A stretch of 64,000 nt of DNA from an uncultured Coprococcus sp. (GTDB lineage Bacteria; Bacillota; Clostridia; Lachnospirales; Lachnospiraceae), in the NCBI GenBank assembly GCA_934277375.1, contig CAKQTZ010000012.1, positions 1 through 64,000 of the forward strand. The letters are read 5' to 3'. The notes beneath the pieces are model-generated. The model saw only the letters and a list, made by a program, of their open reading frames with translations, was not told where the DNA came from and searched no databases. A program made the translations under genes and the position numbers. Below, in pieces: positions 8,563-15,512 of this stretch (its first letter is position 1; every line of letters begins with the position of its first letter).

Positions 8563-8712
8563 CTACCACACAATAAATCTCTTATTCTTAAGAGAACTTC
8601 CTCCTGCTGTAAGCATCAATATACCAACAACAAGACCTGTCACTATAGTTATAACTCCAAGGGCTATATTCAATGCTCCCACTTTCTTCATCGTTGTATA
8701 TGCCTTTTCCAT
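8563..8712 (-). CDS. Small single-pass membrane protein (49 aa)
   Basis: A short ORF of 49 residues beginning MEKAYTTMKKVGALN. It has one hydrophobic helix (about residues 11-36, 'IALGVITIVTGLVVGILML') and a short basic tail (KNKR). GGAAGGAG lies 11 bases before the ATG. A promoter-like TTTAAG, 18 bp, TATAAT (8780-8785 and 8756-8761) is correctly placed upstream. An in-frame ATG at residue 8 is an alternative start. I do not recognise a named family; the ribosome site, promoter and membrane helix together support it being real. Confidence 0.6.
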   Translation of the reverse strand: MEKAYTTMKKVGALNIALGVITIVTGLVVGILMLTAGGSSLKNKRFIVW

Positions 8713-8871
8713 ATCTTTATATGCTCCTTCCCTGATATTATTCGGACTATATATAATTATATCTGTTGCTATTCAAAGTCTTAAAGACGATATCAGTATA
8801 TCATGCACTTATATTTCTTACAACTCAAAACTAAAAAGTTCACAAATATAAATCATCTCATTTTCACATGT

Positions 8872-8900
8872 TTTACAATATTCTTCCACTGTGCTAAAAT
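8872..8900 (+). promoter_or_regulatory. ung promoter
   Basis: TTTACA (8872-8877), a 17-bp spacer and TAAAAT (8895-8900) lie 38 bases before the ung ATG. Confidence 0.6.
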
Positions 8901-8937
8901 ATGCATGATTTAAGCAACCACATGAAGGGAGAATATC

Positions 8938-9612
8938 ATGCCACCAATCACAAACGACTGGGCCGAACCGCTGAGACCAGAATATAAAAAGGAATACTAT
9001 AAAAAACTGTTTGATTTTGTCGGGAATGCATACGCCACCCAAACCGTATACCCACCGGCTGATGATATATTTAACGCATTTCACAACACCCCGCTTGCAA
9101 ATGTCAAGTGCGTTATCATAGGACAGGATCCATACCACGAGCCAGGGCAGGCACATGGACTCAGTTTCAGTGTCAAACCAGGAGTTGCCATTCCTCCTTC
9201 TCTGGTCAATATATATCAGGAACTTCACGACGATCTGGGCTGTAAGATTCCGAACAATGGCTATCTGGAAAAATGGGCTGAACAGGGCGTCCTCATGCTC
9301 AACGCAGTACTCACCGTTCAGGCACACAGAGCCAATTCGCATCAGGGAAAGGGCTGGGAACAATTCACGGATGCAGCCATAAGAATACTGAACGAGCAGG
9401 ACAGACCGATAGTATTTATACTGTGGGGATCATACGCACAAAAAAAAGCTGCATTTCTGAACAATCCCCATCACCTCATACTGAAATCCGCACACCCAAG
9501 CCCACTATCTGTATACAGAGGATTCTGGGGCAGTAAACCGTTCAGTAAAACAAACGATTTCCTGACAGCCCACGGAGTGTCGCCAATAGACTGGCAGATT
9601 GAAGATATCTGA
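8938..9612 (+). CDS. ung: Uracil-DNA glycosylase (family 1)
   Basis: A protein of 224 residues, full length for family-1 UDG, which excises uracil from DNA in base excision repair. The water-activating motif GQDPYH is near residue 62, the uracil-stacking F at 'GLSFSV' near 76, the specificity N in 'LLNAVLTV'-type context ('LMLNAVLTV', about 119-127), and the DNA-intercalating loop 'HPSPLS' near 186. GGGAG precedes the ATG. It is followed after 23 bases by a histidine-phosphatase gene, so the two are probably cotranscribed. Confidence 0.95.
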   Translation: MPPITNDWAEPLRPEYKKEYYKKLFDFVGNAYATQTVYPPADDIFNAFHNTPLANVKCVIIGQDPYHEPGQAHGLSFSVKPGVAIPPSLVNIYQELHDDLGCKIPNNGYLEKWAEQGVLMLNAVLTVQAHRANSHQGKGWEQFTDAAIRILNEQDRPIVFILWGSYAQKKAAFLNNPHHLILKSAHPSPLSVYRGFWGSKPFSKTNDFLTAHGVSPIDWQIEDI

Positions 9613-9635
9613 TAGAAGCATCAAGGAGCAATATA

Positions 9636-10244
9636 ATGGAAATATATATCGTACGTCACGGAGAGACCGTGTGGAATCAAAAGAAACTTCTTCAGGGAAG
9701 AACCGATATAGAATTAAATGAAAACGGAAGAAAACTTGCGCAGATAACAGGCGAACATCTGAAAAATGTTCACTTCGATATTGTCTATGCAAGCCCTTTG
9801 AAACGGGCATATGAAACAGCACAGCTTATCGTTGGTGGCCGGGACATACCGATCATAAAAAACGACCTCATAAAAGAGATGTGTTTCGGAGACTGGGAAG
9901 GTCAAAACATGTCAGAGCTTCTAAAGGATGGAAAGCAGGATTTTCACTACTTTTTCAAGCAGCCCCAGTTCTATCATCCAACAACCCACGGTGAATCATT
10001 CGATGAATTATGCGACCGGGCATCACGGTTTATGACCGAATGCATCGAACCTCTCGCCGTCAAATATTCCAGGGTGATGATAGTAGCACACGGAGCCATA
10101 AACAAAGCTCTTATGATGCATGTCAAACACCAGGATATGAAGGACTTCTGGAGCGGAGGGCTGCAACAGAACTGCAATGTGATGATTCTGGATTATTCTG
10201 ACAATGTATACCATATCATCGATGAAACCCGGATATTCTATTAA
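9636..10244 (+). CDS. Histidine phosphatase family protein (phosphoglycerate mutase-like)
   Basis: A protein of 202 residues in the histidine phosphatase superfamily. The phosphohistidine motif 'IVRHGETVWN' is at residues 4-13, 'ASPLKRAYETA' follows near 52-62, the acid residue lies near 'KEMCFGDWEG' (about 82-91), and the second catalytic His is in 'VMIVAHGAINKALM' (about 147-160). Small members act on sugar phosphates or alpha-ribazole phosphate; the substrate cannot be told from sequence. Its AAGGAG site is 8 bases before the ATG. It is downstream of ung in the same direction. Confidence 0.85.
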   Translation: MEIYIVRHGETVWNQKKLLQGRTDIELNENGRKLAQITGEHLKNVHFDIVYASPLKRAYETAQLIVGGRDIPIIKNDLIKEMCFGDWEGQNMSELLKDGKQDFHYFFKQPQFYHPTTHGESFDELCDRASRFMTECIEPLAVKYSRVMIVAHGAINKALMMHVKHQDMKDFWSGGLQQNCNVMILDYSDNVYHIIDETRIFY

Positions 10245-10263
10245 AAAGAAATGACAATGCTAA

Positions 10264-10308
10264 GAAAACAGGAACCGAATCTTAGGAATGCCTGAGATTC
10301 AGTTCCTG
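10264..10308 (-). terminator. Terminator overlapping the end of the HD-domain gene
   Basis: An 18-bp stem with one G-T and one C-A position (CAGGAACTGAATCTCAGG at 10291-10308 with its partner at 10269-10286) is followed on the minus strand by TTTTCTT. The 5' arm and loop are the last codons and stop of the HD gene, so the terminator is built into coding sequence. The plus strand lacks a good T run. Confidence 0.75.
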
Positions 10309-10914
10309 CTGAACTGCCAGTATCTGGTCTTCTATCTTATCCGCAAGTACATGTATGACATCATTGTATCTTCCATCTATCCTTTTCAGCGCATCAGGAA
10401 GTGGATTCAGTATGTCTGTATATGACTGTTTAACTTTCTTCTTTATCCATCTTGCATCTGGCATGTATATTATTGTTCTGAGATTGTGAAGCCTGTCCGC
10501 AAGCTTTACCAATATGACACGATATGACCCCTGGGAAAACAATCTCCTTGAGTACACAGAAAACGGCTCTCCATCCACTCTTGTTAGAAGGCGCACCTGT
10601 TCCCTGATATCTGTGCCAAACACTGACTCTATATCATCAAGGGTACAGGCTGTATCCTCAACAGTATCGTGAAGAAGTGCTATTACAAGCACATCTTCAT
10701 CGTCTATCCCACACTCATCTCTTAATATATGGTAAACACCCAGTATATGTTCATCGTAATAAGGTACTATGCCTCCGCTCCCCCGGCGCATCTGCCCGGA
10801 GTGATATTCCCTGGCCATAGCCATAGCCCTCTCTACTCTGTCTGACGGATTATTACCAGAATCCTGTGATACTTCTTCTGTTCCATCTGATTTTAATATA
10901 GTGATCTCTGCCAT
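10282..10914 (-). CDS. HD domain protein, SpoT-like (p)ppGpp hydrolase candidate
   Basis: A protein of 210 residues consisting of an HD hydrolase domain of the RelA/SpoT type. 'YYDEHILGVYHIL' (about 51-63) supplies the first His. 'LLHDTVEDT' (about 78-86) carries HD and the SpoT-specific HDxxED pattern. 'KLADRLHNLRT' (about 134-144) supplies the last Asp. It lacks synthetase, TGS and ACT domains, so it resembles stand-alone small alarmone hydrolases (MESH1/SAH type). The start at 10914 has AAAGGG 8 bases upstream; the ATG at 10935 has no workable site. Hydrolysis of (p)ppGpp is inferred. A RelQ-type synthetase is encoded at 34650. Confidence 0.75.
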   Translation of the reverse strand: MAEITILKSDGTEEVSQDSGNNPSDRVERAMAMAREYHSGQMRRGSGGIVPYYDEHILGVYHILRDECGIDDEDVLVIALLHDTVEDTACTLDDIESVFGTDIREQVRLLTRVDGEPFSVYSRRLFSQGSYRVILVKLADRLHNLRTIIYMPDARWIKKKVKQSYTDILNPLPDALKRIDGRYNDVIHVLADKIEDQILAVQQELNLRHS

Positions 10915-11020
10915 GATTTTATCCCTTTCAGTCATACCCCAACTGATTGAAGTATACCATAGCAGCCTTGAATAATCTATGAGTTTTTTATATACTTATC
11001 AGGCATACTTTATATCGTCT

Positions 11021-11055
11021 TTACAATTGTAATATTGTTCGATTGTGAGACAATA
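11021..11055 (+). promoter_or_regulatory. Palindromes upstream of tex (possible operator)
   Basis: Two adjacent dyads lie 23-57 bases before the tex start: a perfect 12-bp palindrome TTACAATTGTAA (11021-11032) and ATTGT-gag-ACAAT (11042-11054). No regulator is assigned. Confidence 0.3.
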
Positions 11056-11077
11056 CGTTTTTCTAAAGGAGTTTTAT

Positions 11078-13222
11078 ATGGATATAATAAGTAAGATATC
11101 TCAAGAAATAGGCTGCCGAACCAGCCAGACAGAGGCTGCCGTCAAGCTCATAGATGAGGGCTGCACTATTCCATTTATTGCGCGATACAGAAAAGAGGCA
11201 ACAGGTTCACTGAATGATGAACAGCTTCGTCTCCTTCACGAACGCCTCATATATCTCCGCAACCTTGAGGAGAAAAAAAGCCAAGTGATCGAAGCCATTG
11301 ATTCCCAGGGAAAACTTACCCCTGAATTAAAAAAGCAGATTGAAGCCGCCGAAACCATGGTGCTCGTGGACGATCTGTACAGGCCATACCGTCCGAAACG
11401 CAAGACAAGAGCAACTATCGCAAAGGACAGAGGACTTGAAGGACTTGCCAATATTATTTACCTTCAGACACCATCAACTTCTCTTTCGGATGATGCAAAA
11501 AAATATATTTCCCCAGAGCTGGGTGTGGAATCCGCAGAAGATGCAATCGCAGGAGCTATGGATATAATCGCCGAGAACATTTCAGACAACGCAGAATACA
11601 GAACAAAGATCAGGGATCTCACGAACAAAAAGGGCACCATAATCACCACTGCCAAGGATCCCGACGCAGAATCCGTATACGAAATGTATTACGAGTTCTC
11701 TGCACCTATATCCAAGATGACTGGATACCGCACGCTTGCCATCAACCGCGGAGAAAAGGAAAAGGCACTCAATGTAAAAGTCGATGCACCGGCAGACGAT
11801 ATCCTTGCTTATCTCCACAGACAGATAATCGTTGGGAACAGCCCTGAATTCACCGCCATTCTGGAGAATACCATCGCAGACAGCTACGATCGGCTCATTG
11901 CCACTGCCATAGAGCGTGAGATAAGGAACTCCCTGACCGAATCAGCCGAAGATGGAGCTATAAAGGTATTTGCATCTAACCTACAGCAGCTTCTCATGCA
12001 GCCTCCTATCGCAGGACAGACTGTGCTGGGCTGGGATCCCGCATTCAGAACCGGCTGCAAGCTTGCAGTTGTAGATCCAACCGGCAAGGTCCTTGACACC
12101 GTGGTAATCTTTCCTACAGCTCCTCAGAAAAAGATTGCAGAAGCTAAAAAGACAGTCAAGGCTCTCATCAAAAAATACGGTATTACACTCATATCTGTAG
12201 GAAACGGAACAGCATCCAGAGAATCTGAAATGGTTATCGCCGAAATCATAAGTGAACTGGACACTCCTGTTCAGTACGTCATAACCAACGAGGCCGGTGC
12301 CTCTGTCTATTCAGCAAGCAAACTGGCAACCGAAGAATTCCCACAGTTTGATGTAGGTCAGAGAAGTGCGGCATCCATCGCGCGTCGTATTCAGGATCCT
12401 CTTGCCGAACTTGTAAAGATTGATCCTAAAGCAATCGGCGTGGGACAGTACCAGCACGATATGAACCAGAAAAAACTGACTGAAGCCCTGGATGCAGTTG
12501 TAGAGGACTCCGTGAATAAGGTAGGTGTTGATCTGAACACCGCCTCAGCCCCTCTCATGGAACATATATCCGGAATCAACAAAACTCTTGCCAGAAACAT
12601 TGTTGAATACAGAGAGGCAAACGGACGATTTGAGACAAGAAAGGAGCTCCTCAAAGTTCCCAAGCTCGGTCCAAAGGCCTTTGAACAGTGCGCAGGATTC
12701 ATGAGGATAACCGGTGGTTCAAATCCTCTTGATTCAACATCAGTACATCCTGAGAGCTACGACATCGCCACTGCTCTTCTCAAAAGCACCGGACACAGCG
12801 TAAATGACATAACCTGTGGAAAACTCAAAAACATCTCCCACTCCATAGGAGACATAGGTGCACTCGCTGAAAAGCTGGGAACGGGTAAAGTCACTTTAAA
12901 TGACATAATAAATGAACTTGAAAAGCCGGCCAGAGACCCTCGTGACGAGATGCCTAAACCTATTCTACGCGGTGATGTTCTCGAGATGAAAGATCTTACG
13001 GAGGGTATGATCCTTAAGGGAACCGTAAGAAACGTTATCGACTTTGGTGCATTTGTCGACATCGGAGTCCATCAGGATGGCCTGGTACATATATCCGAGA
13101 TGTCTGACAGATTTATCAAGCATCCTCTCGATGTGGTCAGTGTTGGCGATGTAGTACAGGTACGTGTAATCGGCATCGATCTTAACAAAAACAGGATACA
13201 GTTATCCATGAAGGGCATCTGA
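11078..13222 (+). CDS. tex: Tex family RNA-binding transcription accessory protein
   Basis: A protein of 714 residues and full length for Tex. In order it has the N-terminal helical Tex domain (about 1-190), a YqgF/RNase H-like domain (about 315-440, 'LGWDPAFRTGCKLAVVD'), helix-hairpin-helix repeats (about 480-560, 'ISGINKTLARNIVEYR', 'VPKLGPKAFEQCAGFMRI') and a C-terminal S1 domain (about 640-712, 'GAFVDIGVHQDGLVHISEMS'). It binds RNA and affects transcription or translation in a still unclear manner. AAAGGAG precedes the ATG at 11078; the ATG at 11045 lacks a site. It ends in a terminator shared with the start of the cotJ operon. Confidence 0.93.
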   Translation: MDIISKISQEIGCRTSQTEAAVKLIDEGCTIPFIARYRKEATGSLNDEQLRLLHERLIYLRNLEEKKSQVIEAIDSQGKLTPELKKQIEAAETMVLVDDLYRPYRPKRKTRATIAKDRGLEGLANIIYLQTPSTSLSDDAKKYISPELGVESAEDAIAGAMDIIAENISDNAEYRTKIRDLTNKKGTIITTAKDPDAESVYEMYYEFSAPISKMTGYRTLAINRGEKEKALNVKVDAPADDILAYLHRQIIVGNSPEFTAILENTIADSYDRLIATAIEREIRNSLTESAEDGAIKVFASNLQQLLMQPPIAGQTVLGWDPAFRTGCKLAVVDPTGKVLDTVVIFPTAPQKKIAEAKKTVKALIKKYGITLISVGNGTASRESEMVIAEIISELDTPVQYVITNEAGASVYSASKLATEEFPQFDVGQRSAASIARRIQDPLAELVKIDPKAIGVGQYQHDMNQKKLTEALDAVVEDSVNKVGVDLNTASAPLMEHISGINKTLARNIVEYREANGRFETRKELLKVPKLGPKAFEQCAGFMRITGGSNPLDSTSVHPESYDIATALLKSTGHSVNDITCGKLKNISHSIGDIGALAEKLGTGKVTLNDIINELEKPARDPRDEMPKPILRGDVLEMKDLTEGMILKGTVRNVIDFGAFVDIGVHQDGLVHISEMSDRFIKHPLDVVSVGDVVQVRVIGIDLNKNRIQLSMKGI

Positions 13223-13251
13223 CACATATCCCTGTCATAGAGTAACATTTT

Positions 13252-13304
13252 TAAGCCTTCCGCATAGTTTATACAGAGAAAACTTATGTGTGGAGGCTTT
13301 TTTT
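13252..13304 (+). terminator. tex terminator
   Basis: AAGCCTTCCGCATA (13252-13265) pairs, with a bulge, with TATGTGTGGAGGCTT (13285-13299) and is followed by a T run to 13304. The 3' arm contains GGAGG (13292-13296), which is also the best ribosome site for the possible GTG start of cotJA at 13305. Confidence 0.75.
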
Positions 13305-13592
13305 GTGGATGCCAACAGAAATTGTAACAGAAACAATCCAGGCAGATGCTTTTACAATCAGGGCACAACTGTAAAATATACAGGCCAGACATGCACCAGT
13401 CAGACATCTAATAGAGAAGACATCGGTTCACGCCGAGACCAAGGTGAAAAATCCATGCGTCCAGTCGGAATGGCCTATATACCTGAACAGCCTTTTGACA
13501 ACCTGTACGATGCAAAGTGTGGTCTTATGGAAGGGACTATGTTCAAAGATCTGAATCTTATATTCTGCGGAGTCAGGAGGAAACAGTCATGA
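13305..13592 (+). CDS. cotJA: Spore coat-associated protein CotJA
   Basis: About 95 residues. The C-terminal 45 are the CotJA core ('GMAYIPEQPFDNLYDAKCG', 'LMEGTMFKDLNLIF'). The N-terminal 50 are Asn/Arg/Thr-rich low-complexity sequence. CotJA is needed for incorporation of the CotJ proteins into the spore coat in Bacillus. The start is uncertain: GTG at 13305 has GGAGG 8 bases upstream but inside the tex terminator stem, while ATG at 13455 has AAGGTG and would give a 45-residue protein. The stop overlaps the cotJB start (ATGA). The whole operon should be expressed in the mother cell during sporulation; I did not find a clear SigE promoter. Confidence 0.8.
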   Translation: MDANRNCNRNNPGRCFYNQGTTVKYTGQTCTSQTSNREDIGSRRDQGEKSMRPVGMAYIPEQPFDNLYDAKCGLMEGTMFKDLNLIFCGVRRKQS

Positions 13593-13852
13593 ATAAAATG
13601 AACAAAAAACAGCTTATGCGTTTCATAACGGAAGTTTCATTTGCCATGGATGATATTGCGCTGTATCTTGATCTTCACCCAGGCTGCCAGAAAGCACTGT
13701 CAAGCTATGCCAATTATAAAAGCATGCGTCAGCAGGCGGTTAAAGATTACGTGAACATGTATGGTCCACTCAACAAATACCAGGTGGATGATGATAATTA
13801 TTTTGCATGGATAAATGATCCATGGCCATGGGAAAGGGAGGGTAACTGCTGA
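13589..13852 (+). CDS. cotJB: Spore coat protein CotJB
   Basis: A protein of 87 residues in the CotJB family. Signature features are 'ITEVSFAMDDIALYLDLHP' near the N-terminus, a central 'YANYKSMRQQAV' and the C-terminal 'YFAWINDPWPWE'. It starts inside an ATGA overlap with cotJA, with AGGAGG upstream, and its stop overlaps the cotJC start (TGATG). This tight coupling is typical of cotJABC. It is predicted to be a structural partner of CotJC in the spore coat. Confidence 0.9.
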   Translation: MNKMNKKQLMRFITEVSFAMDDIALYLDLHPGCQKALSSYANYKSMRQQAVKDYVNMYGPLNKYQVDDDNYFAWINDPWPWEREGNC

Positions 13853-14475
13853 TGTGGATTTATGAAAAAAGACTACAGTTTCCTGTAAATATAAAGGAGA
13901 CCAACGCCAAGCTCGCCCAGGATATTATCAGCCAATACGGCGGGCCCGACGGTGAAATGGGTGCGTCCATGCGCTACCTGTCGCAGAGATATGACATGAA
14001 CAATTCCAAGGTTAAGGCAGCTCTCACCGACATCGGTACCGAGGAACTTGGACACCTCGAGATGATAGGAGCCATCATACACCAGCTCACCAGGGATCTG
14101 AGCATCGAGGAGATCAAGGCCTCCGGCTTTGACAAATACTACACCGACCACACCATTGGAATATGGCCTCAGTCTGCCGGCGGAGTTCCATTCAACGCCT
14201 GTGAGTTCCAGAGCAAAGGCGACCCTATAACTGATCTCTTCGAGGATATGGCAGCTGAGCAGAAGGCCCGTTCAACCTACGACAACATCCTGAGATTGTG
14301 TAAGGATTATCCGGACGTATACGAACCGATCAAATTCCTTCGTGAAAGGGAAATCGTACACTTCCAGAGATTCGGAGAATGCCTCGAGGCGGTGAAGGAT
14401 GATCTGGACTTCAAGAACTTCTATGCATTCAATCCTGCATTTGACACCAAAGCACCTTGTTTAAAAAACAATTGA
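13852..14475 (+). CDS. cotJC: Spore coat protein CotJC (manganese catalase family)
   Basis: A protein of 207 residues in the Mn-catalase ferritin-like fold. Carboxylate and His ligands of the di-manganese site are visible in 'GEMGASMRYLSQRY' (Glu near 35), 'GTEELGHLEMIG' (E-E-x-x-H near 65-69), 'DMAAEQKARSTYDNI' (Glu near 134) and 'LREREIVHFQRFG' (E-x-x-H near 165-168). It is part of the spore coat and may remove peroxide. It overlaps cotJB by one base. Downstream, the EamA gene starts 89 bases on without an obvious terminator. Confidence 0.92.
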   Translation: MWIYEKRLQFPVNIKETNAKLAQDIISQYGGPDGEMGASMRYLSQRYDMNNSKVKAALTDIGTEELGHLEMIGAIIHQLTRDLSIEEIKASGFDKYYTDHTIGIWPQSAGGVPFNACEFQSKGDPITDLFEDMAAEQKARSTYDNILRLCKDYPDVYEPIKFLREREIVHFQRFGECLEAVKDDLDFKNFYAFNPAFDTKAPCLKNN

Positions 14476-14564
14476 AAAAATGTTCCTCTGGTAGTAAAAT
14501 GATGTCACTTTTTAATTATCAGCACTTTAATGCAACACTACTTTACAAAAGAAGAGGCGATGCT

Positions 14565-15512
14565 ATGTCAGAAGTCAAAGTCAATCATTCCCAGAGGTTC
14601 GGGATCATACTGGTCCTGTCATGTGGGATTATGTGGGGAGTAAGCGGAGTGCTTGGACAGTATGTCTTTCAGTCATCAGATGTCAATGCAGTCCAGCTTT
14701 CCATAATCCGTCAGTTTATATCCGGCGTTGTACTGCTTATCATCGCCGCCATCAAAAGAGATAAAAAGGCTTTGTCCGTATGGTCAAAGCCTAAAAGTAT
14801 TATATCTATGCTATTCTTTGCACTCGCAGGTGTTATGGGAGTACAATTCACCTACTTTGCTTCCATTGAGCATTCCAATGCCGCAACCGGCACAGTTATC
14901 CAGTTCACATACATCATCATGATACTGCTCTTCACCACGATATTTATGCACAAAAAGCCACATTCATACGAGGCATTATCCGTAATCTGCGCATTTGTTG
15001 GAATTTTCCTGATTGCCACACATGGAAGCCTGAATTCCCTGGCTATATCCAGACCGGCTCTCACCTGGGGTCTCACATCAGCAGTATGCTTTACAATATA
15101 CTGTCTTTACCCACAGAAGCTTTATAATGAATACGGTCTGATCAATGTGATAGGCTGGTCTTCACTCATCGCAGCTATATTCCTTGCAGTGATCACCCGC
15201 ACATTCTCTCTGCCTTATATGGATGCCAGAATAATAGCAGCCTCTCTGGCTGTTGCTGTTGTAGGATCACTTATTCCCTTCACCATATACGGACTCGGCA
15301 TCAGTATCCTTGGAAGTGTAAAGGCAAGTCTGTTCGTGACTGTAGAACCCGTATCCAGCGCATTATTAACGTGGATCTTTCTCGGAACAAGGTTCACTCG
15401 TATGGACATGATCGGGTTTCTTCTGATACTCGGATCCATACAGGTTGTTGCTGTCATGACCTTCCGCAATGAAAGGCACATAGTAAAAGCTGAACAGACC
15501 CACATATCATGA
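14565..15512 (+). CDS. EamA/DMT family transporter
   Basis: A protein of 315 residues with ten predicted transmembrane helices in two EamA repeats (about 12-142 and 158-295). The first repeat opens with 'GIMWGVSGVLGQYVF' and the second ends in 'EPVSSALLTWIFLGTRFT', the usual conserved pattern. These drug/metabolite transporters export or import small metabolites; the substrate is unknown. The start at 14565 follows GAGG by 7 bases; the longer reading from 14457 overlaps cotJC and lacks a site. Its stop directly abuts the stop of the opposing gene (TCATGA at 15507-15512), with no terminator between them. Confidence 0.85.
   Translation: MSEVKVNHSQRFGIILVLSCGIMWGVSGVLGQYVFQSSDVNAVQLSIIRQFISGVVLLIIAAIKRDKKALSVWSKPKSIISMLFFALAGVMGVQFTYFASIEHSNAATGTVIQFTYIIMILLFTTIFMHKKPHSYEALSVICAFVGIFLIATHGSLNSLAISRPALTWGLTSAVCFTIYCLYPQKLYNEYGLINVIGWSSLIAAIFLAVITRTFSLPYMDARIIAASLAVAVVGSLIPFTIYGLGISILGSVKASLFVTVEPVSSALLTWIFLGTRFTRMDMIGFLLILGSIQVVAVMTFRNERHIVKAEQTHIS

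Noticed and set aside
8818..9363. 181-codon minus-strand frame over ung
   Set aside because: It lies antisense to a clear uracil-DNA glycosylase and has no family features.
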